64,000 nucleotides of DNA from Symbiodinium natans. Its lineage: Eukaryota; Sar; Dinophyceae; Suessiales; Symbiodiniaceae. Below the pieces are notes generated by a model. That model saw nothing but the letters and a program-made list of their open reading frames with translations, had not been told where the DNA came from and made no database searches. Both the position numbers and the translations under genes were made by a program. The stretch covers positions 285,364-349,363 of the forward strand of contig CAJNDS010002278.1 of NCBI GenBank assembly GCA_905221605.1, in the 5' to 3' direction. This document shows, in pieces, positions 1 through 10,240 of the stretch; positions within the stretch are counted from its first letter, which is position 1; every line of letters starts with the position of its first letter.

Positions 1-125
1 GGGCCTGTTGTAGCTCCACTTCTGACCAGGCCGCCCCTACCTTTTTGCGTGCCCTCGGGCTCAAGACTGTCAGAGGGAGCCATATGGGGGCTTGGGGAGG
101 GGCAGGCCCCCTGCGATTTCAGGGG

Positions 126-171
126 GGTTTAGGGTTTAGGGTTTGGGGTTTGGGGTTTGGGGTTTGGGGTT
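126..171 (+). repeat. TTTAGGG/TTTGGGG tract
   Basis: Six to seven units on the G-rich strand, mostly the TTTGGGG variant. Not at the window edge, so an internal telomere-like tract. Confidence 0.95.
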
Positions 172-488
172 CAGCTTGTTTGTTGTTGGTTGTGCCTTCG
201 GATTTGGCTACCCATCTGGCCCATCTCTCGAACAACTGGAGTTCAAAGGCAAGATGCCTACAAGGAGGGGCCCCACTTAAAGTATACCAACTATAGTTGA
301 GGGACCTATCGCCTAAGTTAGGCAGCCTTATGACCCAATTTAGGGTCCGCATAACTCTACTTATAGGGGGCCTCCTAACCCTAAACCCGAAACCCTAAAC
401 CCCTTACCCCTAACCCCTAAACCCTAAACCCTAAACCCTGATTTGGGGCTTTGGTGTTCAGGGTTGCGGTTGTGCTCGCCTTGAACCA

Positions 489-649
489 CCTTAGGGACGA
501 CATTACCCTAAAATTGGGGTCATGTACTCTGACGATTATAATTCCTATTATGGTAATAGGAACCACAAACCCTGAACCCTAGCCCTAAACCCCTATTAAG
601 GAAAAATATGAACCATGAAACCCTTTTAGGGTTCATTTAGTTCCCAAGG
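489..649. mobile_element. Family F inverted-repeat element, interior with telomere-like repeat
   Basis: Ends CCTTAGGGAC and TTCCCAAGG pair. Inner text (AAAATTGGGGTCAT...GGTTCATTTAG) matches copies near 5240, 29640, 35320 and 35580. The middle holds degenerate CCCTAAA units. Confidence 0.55.
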
Positions 650-667
650 CAGGGTTTGTTTTGCCAG

Positions 668-726
668 GCGGCGATCTTTCCGATTGCTTCCGGCACCCGA
701 GCGGCTCCATTTGTGAGCTGCTTTGT
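668..726 (+). CDS. Putative micro-exon, cysteine module part (C-x3-C)
   Basis: A good acceptor (pyrimidine-rich TTGTTTTGCCAG|G) precedes two bases and 19 open codons ending SGSICELLC. A GC donor (TGT|GCGCC) leaves frame 0. Joined to the island at 984 it gives ELLC|ARGYV, restoring the C-x2-GY spacing seen in the other islands. The exon is 59 nt and belongs to the first of three frame-compatible chains. No transcript evidence is available. Confidence 0.4.
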
Positions 727-771
727 GCGCCTTGCCTGCGTCTGAAAGCGATGGAAGCATACCAAGAGAGC

Positions 772-866
772 ACAATATCCCCTTAATTGAGGAATATACC
801 TCAAACTATATGGGGATCCCTAGTATGATTTAAGGTATATTCCTTTCCTTACTTAAGGGGTATTGA
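772..866. mobile_element. Palindromic miniature element inside the first putative intron
   Basis: Ends are near-perfect inverted repeats: AATATCCCCTTAATTGAGG at the left and the complement of CCTTACTTAAGGGGTATT at the right, with an inner AATATACCT/AGGTATATT pair. The element is about 95 bp with no coding capacity. It fits a miniature inverted-repeat element and was seen once here. Confidence 0.6.
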
Positions 867-983
867 GCACTGTGGATGCTCTTGCTCCTGCACCGTACCG
901 GTAGAGTCTGTGTGTGGGGCATGCTCATGTCACTACCAATCACGCAGCCCTGCCCTAAACCCATGGCCAAGATCAAAACCCAG

Positions 984-1037
984 GCACGGGGCTACGTCAA
1001 GGCGGGTGCGAATCTCTACTGCGACGCTTGCCCAGCC
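984..1037 (+). CDS. Putative micro-exon, cysteine module part (GY...C)
   Basis: After AACCCAG|G, 18 codons stay open in frame 0, reading ARGYVKAGANLYCDACPA, to a GT donor (GCC|GTACGA). A GC donor after codon 14 (1025) is an alternative that would bring the next Cys-to-GAW spacing closer to the other modules. Both options keep frame 0 for the exon at 1332. Confidence 0.4.
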
Positions 1038-1179
1038 GTACGAACACCCGATCTAAAGCCCTAAACTCCTGAACCCTAAACCCGACGAACCCCAGCTGAA
1101 CCGTAAACCCTATAAACCCTGAACCCGAAAAACCCCAAAACCCCAATCCGCCCCTCACACAAACCCTTTTCAGACCCTG

Positions 1180-1327
1180 CTTGGAAGCTCTATTGACTTC
1201 GTAAGTCTACTTCGCAACCCCTAGCAACCCCATTAGAATTCTCACAGCCCACCTTACTAAGCCTAGCTAGGGTTTGGGGGTTTGGGGTTTGGGGTTTAGG
1301 GTTTACTACGTCAAAAGGGCTTCCAAG
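1180..1327. mobile_element. Family C element interrupted by a telomere-like tract
   Basis: CTTGGAAGCTC...GACTTCGTAAGTCTACTT at the left matches 40858. After CTTACTAAGCCTAGCTAG a GGGTTTGGGG/GGGTTTAGGG tract (about 1268-1304) intervenes, then TCAAAAGGGCTTCCAAG completes the right end. Confidence 0.7.
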
Positions 1328-1331
1328 TGAG

Positions 1332-1387
1332 GACAGAGGCGCGTGGAGTCCCGGCGCCTGCTGGCGCACGCCCGGCTGCGGCGCGCC
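1332..1387 (+). CDS. Putative micro-exon, cysteine module end (GAW...C...C)
   Basis: The acceptor AAGTGAG|G is followed by DRGAWSPGACWRTPGCGA, the G-x-W...C end of a sushi-like module. A GC donor at 1388 leaves two bases that fit the one-base start of the next island at 2515 (GA-P-HAE junction). A GT donor at 1395 is also possible but would be out of phase. Flanks are mostly G-rich-strand telomere-like sequence, and the intron before it carries a C-family element. Confidence 0.4.
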
Positions 1388-1910
1388 GCCCACAGTGGCG
1401 CCCTTCGGCGTCGGAAGCGTCCAAGGGCTTTGGAGGCTTTGAGACTTTAAGGTTCCATGCAGGGTTCAGGGTTTGGGGTTTTGGGTTTGGGGTTTAGGGG
1501 TTTAGAGTTTAGGGTTTAGGGTTTAGGGTTTGGGGTCAAAGCTTCAATTAGGGTTCTGGGTTATTCACGCTCCCGCGAAGATTTAAAGGTGTGGGGTTTA
1601 GGGTTTAGGTTGGTGTTTAGGTTTCAGGGTTTAGGGTCATTCAGCTCATTTGGGTTTACGGCTCCCGCAGGTGTAAGGATTGAGGGTTTCGGGTTTATGG
1701 CGTTTTGGCTCCTCCAATTCGGAGTTTGAGTATGGGGTTTAGGTTTTCATGGTTTAGAGTCATTATAGCTTGGCGTTGGCTTTATGGTGTGTTTGGAGAT
1801 TATTGAGGGTTTACGAATTAATGGTTGCAGGGCTTATCCAGGGTTTGTCGGCCTCTTTTCGAGTTCCTTGAGGGTTCTGAGGTTTTATTTGCGGTTTCAG
1901 GCTGAAGGGC

Positions 1911-2000
1911 TGGGATGTTCCCGCTTATACTAACAGTCCTTAACAGGGCTTCGAGTACCCCCTATTGCAATCCCTATTCAGGATAAGGGGGAACATCCCA
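1911..2000. mobile_element. Family A miniature inverted-repeat element
   Basis: TGGGATGTTCCC at the left pairs with GGGGGAACATCCCA at the right. Interior CTTATACTAACAGTCCTTAA is shared with seven other copies in this window. About 90 bp, non-coding. Confidence 0.8.
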
Positions 2001-2233
2001 GCTCAAGGGTTTCCTTTGCGGGCTTGTGGCGTTTGAGGGCTTAGGGCTCAACAAGGCTTTTAGCCCCTAAAACCCTAGACCCTAAACCCTAAACCCTAAA
2101 CCCTAAAGTAAGCCGCCGAAACTGAGGGCGTTGAAATAGAAACAAGCCGAACCACACACCTAAACCCCAAGTCTCTCAGTTGCTAAGCCCCAGCGCCCAA
2201 GACCCTCAACCCTAGGCCCTATAAACCCTAAAG

Positions 2234-2324
2234 TTGGGATGTTTCTTTTTACTAACTGTAGGGATGATAGCACCCCTATTAAAATCTCATCGAGGACTGT
2301 TAGTATAAGGGGGGAACATCCCAA
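2234..2324. mobile_element. Family A element
   Basis: TTGGGATGTTTC...GGGGGGAACATCCCAA ends, and interior ACTAACTGTAGGG and GGACTGTTAGTATAAGG. Confidence 0.8.
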
Positions 2325-2394
2325 CCCCAAAGCTCTATGAGCCCTGTGTTTACAGCTTAAAGCCTGCGCTCTGTAAACGCTCAACCCCAACCCT

Positions 2395-2512
2395 GAGCCC
2401 CAAAGCCCCTAAACCCGTAACCCCCTGAACCCGTAAAACCCCAAACCCCAAACCCCAAACCCCAAACCCCAAACCCCAAACCCCAAACCCTAAACCCTAA
2501 ACCCCAAACCCC
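2395..2512 (-). repeat. CCCCAAA/CCCTAAA tract
   Basis: About 16 units, mainly CCCCAAA. Its last bases form the AG acceptor of the putative exon at 2515. Confidence 0.95.
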
Positions 2513-2514
2513 AG

Positions 2515-2613
2515 GCATGCGGAAGCCGCCGAGATCCGACACTGCGTCGACGTCGCCCGCGGAGAGCGCTGTCAGGGATTCCGTTGCGACGTCGGCTTCG
2601 AGGTCTCCCAAGG
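2515..2613 (+). CDS. Putative micro-exon with C-x4-C-x2-GF
   Basis: This 99-nt GC-rich island sits exactly between a CCCTAAA/CCCCAAA tract and a TTTAGGG tract. The acceptor is made by the tract itself (AAACCCCAG|G) and the donor too (CAAGG|GTTTAGGG). One base, 32 open codons and two bases include IRHCVDV and RCQGFRCDVGF. Its end phase matches the start of the exon at 6441. Confidence 0.45.
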
Positions 2614-2968
2614 GTTTAGGGTTTAGGGTTTAGGGTCGAGAGTTTAGGCTTTTCAGTTCAGGGGTTTATAGTCTTTGTTTCCAGGATTCCGGGTTTAATT
2701 TGTTGCTTTTGAAAGCGTGCTTTTTTGTTTGAGATCCAAAGCTGATGCTAGATTCGAAACTAAGCGTTTGAATCCTTTGGATCAGCCACTACACCCACCT
2801 CTACATGCTACAGAATAAACCACTAAACAACCCTGAGCCCAAGACATGAAACCCCACAACTCCAAACCCCGAAACGTTCGCCTTATCAAGCCTTCCGGCC
2901 CTGTCTAGCCCGGTAACCCTAAACCCTGAATAGTACACCCTAGAACCCCGAACCCCTTTTTTATAAAT

Positions 2969-3056
2969 TTGGATGTACCCCCTCATGCTAACTCGGGATT
3001 TTAATAGGGGTTCGATGATCCCTACTAAGGCTGTTAGTATAAGGGAAAACATCCCA
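2969..3056. mobile_element. Family A element, diverged
   Basis: TTGGATGTACCCCC...AAACATCCCAA ends with GCTGTTAGTATAAGGG inside. Confidence 0.7.
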
Positions 3057-3364
3057 ATCTGTAAGCCCTAAACTCTTACAATTACCCCATGACTAGTTCC
3101 TATACAGCCATATAAACCCTGCAAGTAAACCCTACAAATCCTACAAACCCTACAAACCCTATCAACCCTGTCAGCGCTAAGCCCGTCTAATCTGGTTGTC
3201 TACGGTTTAGGGTTTAGGGCTGCAGCCGTTCCTAAACCCTAAATCCTAAACCCTAAACCCTAAACCCCAAACACCCTTCGAATCAGCCCGGGAAAGTGAG
3301 GACGATGGTTTTGGGTTTTTGGGGGTCGTGGACTTCGTGGGTGTGGCTTTGTGAAGTTTCGTGG

Positions 3365-3467
3365 GTTAGGGGTTTAGGGTTTAGGGTTTAGGCTTTAGGC
3401 TTTAGGCTTCAGGCTTTAGGCTTTAGGCTTTAGGCTTTAGGCTTTAGGCTCTAGGCTTTAGGCTATA
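3365..3467 (+). repeat. TTTAGGG passing into TTTAGGC variant array
   Basis: Three TTTAGGG units change to about eleven TTTAGGC units with scattered TTCAGGC and TCTAGGC. A single variant has been amplified locally. Confidence 0.95.
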
Positions 3468-3470
3468 GGG

Positions 3471-3559
3471 TTTATAGAGTTTATAGAGTTTATAGAGTTT
3501 ATAGAGTTTATAGAGTTTATAGAGTTTATAGAGTTTATAGAGTTTATAGAGTTTATAGG
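3471..3559 (+). repeat. 9-bp minisatellite TTTATAGAG
   Basis: About ten near-perfect copies directly after the TTTAGGC array, returning to TTTATAGGGTTTAG at the right. It looks derived from a mutated telomere-like unit. Confidence 0.95.
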
Positions 3560-3635
3560 GTTTAGTGTTTAACGTTCAAGGATTTAGTGGTTTGAGGTAA
3601 TTTTGTTTTGTGCAGGGTAAGGGGGGTTTATGGCT

Positions 3636-3708
3636 CACATTATACCTTATTTGGAAATACAGTAGTACAGTGTATATGACCCCAATTTTAGGTTCTTGTG
3701 GTCCCCAA
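3636..3708. mobile_element. Family F partial copy
   Basis: CATTATACCTTATT, ACAGTGTATATGACCCC and GGTTCTTGTGGTCCCC match the right half of the copy at 60833-60906. Confidence 0.5.
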
Positions 3709-3849
3709 AACCGATGGGTTTTGAGTCTGCCTTCCCCAAACCCTAAGCCCTTAAACCCCAAACCCTGAACCCCCTGTGCAGGCTGCGGCTGGCGAGGTCT
3801 CAGACTCAGATCTTACTCACATGGCCCATGGTTTATAGTTCTAGTCTCC

Positions 3850-3936
3850 TCAAATGGACACCCCCATATATACACTCACCAATATTTAAAAGGAGCCATA
3901 TAGACACTCACCCACAACCATAATAAACACCCTACT
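3850..3936. mobile_element. Family J-like copy
   Basis: CACCCCCATATATACACTCACC, CACTCACCCACAACC and ACACCCTACTTCAC; internally rearranged. Confidence 0.4.
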
Positions 3937-4325
3937 TCACATCTGTCTTTGTCTTTCTGACGACTTGTCCAGCTATCTGAGTGATCTGTTTATTTGCTCA
4001 TGTGTTTGTCGATGTTGTCTTCCCCCCCCCCCCCCCCCCCACTGTAGAACATTACCCCCCCCCCCCCCCTCCCCCCCAAACCCTAAACCCTAAACAGCAA
4101 ACCCTAAACCTTAAACCCTAATCCCTAGACCCTAAACCCCAACCCCCTGCACCCGCGCATAAACTTCACTTAGATCCTTATCGCAGTGTATCAACCCACT
4201 TATAGTCTTGGCCCTCAAAAGTCCACCCCTTATACACCCCTTATATACCCTACACGACCTACTGGCCCATACCTTCAGAACCCCTTTAAAGGTGGTAAGG
4301 GACCAAATTCGGGGCCCATATAACT

Positions 4326-4535
4326 ACCCTAAACCCGAAACCCTAACCCCTAAACCCCCAACCCTAAACCCTAAACCCTAAACCCTAAACCCTAAACCCT
4401 AAACCCTAAACCCTAAACCCTAAACCCTAAACCCTAAACCCTAAACCCTAAACCCTAACCCTAAACCCTAAACCCTAAACCCTAAACCCTAAACCCTAAA
4501 CCCCCAACCCTAAGCCCTAAACCCTAAACCCTCAG
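4326..4535 (-). repeat. Long CCCTAAA tract
   Basis: About 30 units, most perfect, one of the longest heptamer tracts here. Confidence 0.97.
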
Positions 4536-5235
4536 GGCCCCTGAAACTACCCTAAGAGACTCCCGGAGCGAACTGCTTTCGGGATGATAGGGGCGACCTC
4601 GGGGCTACTTACTGTGTGTAAGAGCTGTATTCATGTGCGTACATAAAGCATAATATGATGTACATATATATAGATGTATGCATAAAATACTTGTTCATTG
4701 TTTATACTGATTTATTTGCTTATTTATGTATTCATTTATGTATTTGCGTATTTCTGCATTTGTTAGAAAGATGTATTTTCTAGGGTAGTAAGCTTGAGGG
4801 TCTCTTTGTATGGGTCTTTTCTGTTAGACCTGAAGTTTTCAGGTAATGACATGCCTCGACCATGGCGCCTTCTCCCGACCACGCTGCCAACGGCAGCGGT
4901 GTGAACAGTTGCCGGCGCCCTAAACCCTAAACCTTAAACCCTAAAGCCTAAACCCTAAACCCTAAACCCTAAGCCCTGTTTCTTTTGGAGCTCCAAGACT
5001 TCCACAGGGACTCGCGTTTTCGGTTTAGGGCTTCGGGTTTAGGGGTTAGGTCTCAACATTTAGGGTTTAGGGATTAGGTTTCAAAAAAATAGGGTTTAGG
5101 GATTAGGTTACAAAAATAGGGCTTAGGGTGTCTGACGTTTATCCTGCTACAGGTTGAAGTCTTTGGCTGCTTGAGGTTGTTTTTGCGGTGTAGGGCTCGT
5201 GGACTATATAAACCCTAAACCCTAAACCCTATACC

Positions 5236-5346
5236 CTGAGGACCCAAATGACCCCAAAACAATGGGGTCATTTTCGCTTTACTCCTGCCATTCTTGTTTT
5301 TGTACATCAACCATGAAAACCTTTTCAGGGTGCATTCGGTCCGAAG
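5236..5346. mobile_element. Family F element
   Basis: It shows CAAATGACCCC and TTTTTGTACATCAACCATG..., with an end like GCATTCGGTCCGAAGG. Diverged family F copy. Confidence 0.5.
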
Positions 5347-5778
5347 GTAGAGGGTTCTTTAGGGTGTTGGGGTTTTTCGTGCGGGGCCTTTTTTTGGACT
5401 GGCCATACTTTCTTCGGCTTCAGGGATTCTTTTATGGTGCATGTGTCAGCTAGCAGGGATGATATGTGTGCTTGAACCTCAAATGGCAACACTCGGTGTA
5501 ACCTTCTACCTCCCTCAACGTCCCCTCGGCTAAGCACATCTCCTGCTCCCACATAGCCCTCCCGTACGTTGCCGCCACGGGCTGGCCGGAAACGAAATAG
5601 ACTCACGAATGGGGATCGTTATATAGGTTTAAGGGGTTTAGGGTTCTACTGGTTCAAGTCTATGGCCACAACCTTACACCCAGAATCCTCAGGTACGACT
5701 CTCAAAGGACACGAAGGGTTTTGTCGAAAGGTGTACATCTGTTGTTGAGGGTCACCTTGCTGTAAGCATGGTTCCTAG

Positions 5779-5935
5779 TTGGGGTGTTCCCCCTGTATAC
5801 TAACAGTCCTCAATAGGGATTATAGTATACCCCCCACCCATTATAGGGTTTAGGGTTTAGGGTTTAGGGTTTCGGGTTTAGGGTTTAGGGTTTATTCCCT
5901 CTGAAGGACTGTTTGTAGAAGGGGGGAACATCCTA
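5779..5935. mobile_element. Family A element interrupted by a (TTTAGGG)n tract
   Basis: Both ends are present (TTGGGGTGTTCCCCC...GGGGGGAACATCCTAA), but the centre, normally about 15 bp, is split by about 48 bp of TTTAGGG units at 5846-5893. The two halves otherwise align with the uninterrupted copies. Confidence 0.8.
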
Positions 5936-6440
5936 AGTTCCTAGGTTACCTGTAGGAGTTCCTGGCTGGGTGTCGTATTCCGCTTCTGGTCTTTGGTGAG
6001 CCTCTGATCCGCTCGACTGTGTAGCATTCAGGCTCGCTAGGCTTCGTCTACCTGGGGCCCGTTAGAAGCCGTAACCCCTAAACCCTAAACCCTAAACCCC
6101 AAACCCTAAACCCTAAACCCTAAACCCGAAACCCCACGCCTCGGAACACCCCTCAACTCTCTGCACAATATACTTTACGCTCTAAGCCCTACGCCATACC
6201 CAAAATTTCCGGATCGGGTAAATTTGGGTTCAGCTGCTGGTAGCAGCCTATTTGCTATTGAAACCTTTATTTAGGTCATGAGCCATCGTTGTGGGGCTAA
6301 AGGGATGTGAGATTTTGGTTTTTAGGGTTTAGGCATACCCCAAGCCAGGTCTACTTCAAACGGGCTTCCAAGCAGGCCTGCAAAAACCTAGAAACTCTAG
6401 AGCCTGACCCCCGACACCCTCGATCGTTGGGCACGCCCAG

Positions 6441-6492
6441 GCCTACACTGCCACCGAACGGCAAAAGCAGCCAGGGTTGCGAAGGCGAGCTG
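6441..6492 (+). CDS. Putative micro-exon, module part (LPPNG...C-x-G)
   Basis: The acceptor CACGCCCAG|G is followed by one base and 17 codons, PTLPPNGKSSQGCEGEL, then a GC donor (CTG|GCCCTA). PPNG followed by C-x-G is reminiscent of sushi modules. The frame continues from 2613 and into 8686. Confidence 0.35.
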
Positions 6493-6899
6493 GCCCTAAG
6501 CCCTAAGCCCTAAGCCCTAAGCCCAAAGCCCTAATAGGCCCTAAGCCCTATACCCTCAACCCTAAACCCTTAGCCGTTCGTGTGCCAGCTTTTGGACGTT
6601 TAAACTTTTATTCTGCTTTGCAGGATAAGCTCCTGCAGCCATTTTGCCGCCAAGCTCCGAAAAAATAAGAAAAACAACCAAAAGCAGTCTAGATCTGAAA
6701 ACAAAAACAATGCAATACCTGAAGTCCTTGAACCCCAAAACCCTGCAAACCCTAACCTCGACACCAAAACCACCTAGACCTTTGACCATTGATCCCTAAA
6801 GCCCTAAGCGAAAGTCTTCTTCGGCGTCGGGGTCGCGCGGCTCATCCTGTGCCGCTCCCTCAGAAATTGCCCTAAACCCTAATCCTGGGAACCCTAAAC

Positions 6900-8680
6900 C
6901 CAAAACTTAAACCCTAAACCCTAAACCCGGGGACCCTAAACCCTAATCAGGTTTAAGTTAGGTTTCGGTTTGGCGTCGGGGTCGGGTGTACCAGAGGCAA
7001 ACCAAGTTGTTGATGTCGGAACACTTGGCCAAATTCAAAATGTTCAAGACTCTTCCTTTGCTCAACGCCTCGGCTTCCCCCGCCGGGCTGCTTTTTGATT
7101 GTTTCGTTTAACACCAAACAGTGGGTGGGCCCCGCGAAAAACGGTGGGAAAATATTTCAAGGACCATTGGGCCACTGGGCGGTCCAGGCTTGAATCGGAG
7201 ATGGAGTAGATTTGGGTTGCGAGGGGTGCTGGTGACAACGGAAGATAATTTGGCACAGGGGCTTCTCTCGTTATATTAGCTTTACAGGCTGTGTGCAAAA
7301 GGCCTTGAACGCTCGGAGTCGAGACTGCCGAAAGTCCTGGCGCCTGCCGCCGAGGAGATTGAAATTAGGGAGCCAGAGATTATCATGACACCGTGACATA
7401 TCACGCATGCATGCCTGCGTGATTTAACCTAAGCCCTAGACCCTACATAGACCTTGTTGCAGGGCGTTCTTGGCTTTCGGAGTTTCTGTGAAAGTGCAGG
7501 GGTGCGAGTGATTGCGATCCAAGCCTACTTGGTATCGTGCGGTGCCTGAACCCCACTGGTTGCAGAGAAGTCAGCCGACTCGAGTTGGCCATGGAGGAGG
7601 TGAATACACTTTCTCGGCGGCTTCAAGGTGGAGGACAAGAAGCCGCACATAACCAATGTGCTGGACTGCAAGAGAACTAAGCTGGCGTCACGCCACCCAG
7701 TCTGCAAGAGGACTATGGTGGTGTCACGCCGCCCAATCGCTCTCTCTCTTAGTGTTGCAAGTCTTCCGGCTTTGCCCGCTGTAAACCGCTCAAGATGCAC
7801 GTCGTGAACCCTCCGGCGCTTTTGCATACGGATATGACAGAGACTGCCCTCATGCCGTGAACAGCATCATTAGGTTTGAAAAGGTTAGGGCTTGACATGT
7901 TCAAGGATGTGGGAGGTCAGGGTGAGGTTCCAGGGTTCAGGGTTTACAGGCGCTTGAATAGTGGTTCGGGATTGCACTTACGCTTTTGATTGGGGGTCTA
8001 TGGAGCGGGAGCCTCAGTCAAGAACCCAAAGCCTTCTCTTTTCCTGGCCATGGCTATAGAACCCCGTGTAGGGCTCGATAGTAGTAGGCAACGAGCACAA
8101 ACTTGTTGTTAGTCCTTTAAGGCAAGTCGTCAACGTCCCTGAAAAGTTCAGCCGGGGCTCTTGAGAATCCAACCCGAAACCCAAAACACCTCAAGCCATA
8201 CCCAAAACGCCAGCAACTAAACCCTAAGATCTCAACCGTAAACCCTAATTGGTCCGGAAATCGACCACCTCAAACTGTCAACCCAAAAACCCCAATACAT
8301 ATTGAGCCCCAAGCCATGTAAACCCCACACCCTAAACCCAAAACCCCAAACAACCTAAACCCCAGACCCCCAACGCCTAAACCCCAAACCGTAAACCCTG
8401 AAGCCTCAACCCCGAGCTTCACGGGCTCTCAGAGATAGGTCTACACGGGTTTAGGGTTTAGGGTTTAGGGTTTAGGGTTTAGGGCTTAGGGCTTAGGGCT
8501 TCAGGGCTGGGCATGGTCACTGGAGGTTGTCGCTCTGAACCTCCATGCGTGTCAGGGCTTAGAGAGTTTCAGGGTTTAGGGATGTCAGAGTTTAGGGATT
8601 TCAGGCTTTAGGGTTCAGGGTTCAGGGTTTAGGGTTTAGGGTTTAGGGTTTAGGGTTTAGGGTTTAGGGCTTAAAAACCC
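6900..8680. other. No recognised gene; probable intron between the islands at 6441 and 8686
   Basis: Mostly unique sequence. A roughly 30-bp direct repeat (CTGCAAGAG...GTCACGCC) occurs near 7666 and 7702. From 8160 there are degenerate CCCTAAA units, then perfect TTTAGGG tracts at 8450-8490 and 8619-8670. No coding pattern was convincing on either strand. Confidence 0.5.
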
Positions 8681-8685
8681 AGCAG

Positions 8686-8713
8686 GCGTTCCGAGTGGAG
8701 GTGTGTGCCGACT
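8686..8713 (+). CDS. Very short putative micro-exon (VCAD + split Cys)
   Basis: AACCCAGCAG|G opens nine codons, AFRVEVCAD, plus one base ending at a GC donor (T|GCTCTG). Joining to 9350 recreates a TGC codon and the string VCAD-C-KEGY, again with C-x2-GY spacing. At 28 nt it could easily be chance; its support is the three-way phase fit with its neighbours. Confidence 0.28.
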
Positions 8714-8756
8714 GCTCTGCCCGGCGCTCAGATTCCAGCTGCGCCCTGGAACCCTA

Positions 8757-8865
8757 CTTGGAGGTTCATGGTACTTTAACCGTTTAGGGTTTAGGGTTTA
8801 GGGTTATAACTGCACTTATAACCCACTTATAAGCCCCTTAAGTGCCCTAATATGGTTATAAGTAC
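8757..8865. mobile_element. Family G element with TTTAGGG inside
   Basis: The left end CTTGGAGGTTCATGGTACTT is followed after ten bases by three TTTAGGG units, then ATAACTGCACTTATAACC and CCTTAAGTGCCCTAATATGG typical of the family. The right end is degraded. Confidence 0.6.
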
Positions 8866-9349
8866 AGATGTTTTGGGGGGTTCAGGGCCTAGGGCTTCAA
8901 GGTTCTGGAACCTCCGTAGCATAGACCCCAATTACGGGGCAGTGTGTTTAGGGATGAGGCTTGCGGATGAGGCAAGATGCAATCCTACACGCCACCAAAT
9001 TCAAAATAAAGGCTCTTTTCCCCCAAGAACCCTCAACCCCCTGGCCCCCATCCCGGGACCTCAGCCGTTAGGGTTTAGGGTTTAGGGTTTAGGGTTTAGG
9101 GTTTAGGGTTATATATAGGGCTACAATCCCTCAGCCCTCAAAACAAAAGTGTACGAAAACCCGCAACCTTAAACCCCCTGGCTCTGAGAAGTTTTTGTTT
9201 GAGGTTTCCAGGACCCCCAAACAGACTGACGTCTCAGCCCCGAACCAACCCCTCAACAGCTGTAGGGTAGGGTTTAGGGAACCAAGAGGGTTTGGGGTTT
9301 AGGGTTTAGGATTACGGGTTTAGGGTTTAGGGGTTTAGGGAGCCCAGAG

Positions 9350-9423
9350 GCAAGGAGGGCTACGCCCCTCGCGCAGCATTCCACTGCCTGCGCGGCACCT
9401 TCCTCGAGAGCCGCTGCGATCTG
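9350..9423 (+). CDS. Putative micro-exon, GY...C-x2-G-x-F...C
   Basis: The island follows a TTTAGGG tract and the acceptor CCCAGAG|G. It reads KEGYAPRAAFHCLRGTF followed by LESRCDL to a GT donor (CTG|GTCCGA). GY, C-x2-G-x-F and a final Cys occur in the order expected for the second half of a CCP/sushi-like module. Two bases plus 24 codons. Confidence 0.45.
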
Positions 9424-9954
9424 GTCCGAGGCGGAGTGTGCGGATTGCAGTGTTTATGAGGGTTAAGGGAACCCTAAACCTTAAACCCTAAACCCTAAAC
9501 CCTACACCCTAAACCCTAAACCCTAAAAGGGGTTTAAGGTTTCGGGTATAGGGTATAACTTGGTAGCTGAGTAGTAGATAGCCTGTCACCTTTTTGCTGT
9601 ATATAAAGTCCTACCATCGAAGGGTTCACCATCTTTTGTGTCGGGGTACTTAGCGACCAACTTGCGGCTTGGGGTAAAAAAGTGCTTCGAGTTTTGGAGT
9701 TGGGGTTCGAACTTTTGGGGTAAGGGTTTGTGGAGGGTGTTTAGAATTTGCGTGCTCAGGTTAGGGGTTTGGGGTTTAGGCTGTAGAGTTTTGGGGTTTG
9801 GAGTTTAGTATTTAGGGTTTTCAGAGTTTGGATATAGAGTTTGGGGTTTAGGGTTCAGGTTCTTACAATCTGGGTCCCCACGCCCCCAGAAGCCAGTTTG
9901 CTTAGAATGCTATGTTACGTATGTCAGATTTCCTCCAGATACGACGATCAAAAC

Positions 9955-10038
9955 AACCCTAACCCTAAACCCTAAACCCTAAACCCTAAACCCTAAACCC
10001 TAAACCCTAAACCCTAAACCCTAAACCCTAAACCCTAA
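9955..10038 (-). repeat. CCCTAAA tract
   Basis: About twelve nearly perfect units. Confidence 0.95.
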
Positions 10039-10071
10039 TCCGTGGACATCCTGGGGCCTACGTCAAGGAAC

Positions 10072-10240
10072 TACCCTTATAAGCGACCTTAGGGGTTCTG
10101 CGGGGCTTATTTAGGGGCTATGTAGGGGCTATTTAGGTTTTATAGGGACTATATAAGGTATATAGAAGGGTTATATAGGGAATAAGATTAAGGGTTCCTT
10201 CTGGGGGTTCCCTCCTTATACCCCTTAACTACGGGACATG
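10072..10240. repeat. Degenerate palindromic block with GGGGCTAT units
   Basis: TACCCTTATAAGCGACCTTAGG at the left partly pairs with CCTTATACCCCTTAACTAC at the right; GGGGCTATGTAGG and GGGGCTATTTAGG are repeated between. Probably another element family. Confidence 0.4.

Noticed and set aside
4326-4535. CRISPR array
   Set aside because: Uniform seven-base tandem units without spacers.
6636-6656. Spliced-leader relic (CAGCCATTTTGCCGCCAAG)
   Set aside because: Shares AGCCATTTTG with the dinoflagellate leader but differs in the following bases and lies at no gene start; likely chance.
7525-7827. 100-codon reverse frame
   Set aside because: Contains a partly duplicated segment from a local DNA repeat; no domain, no splice context.
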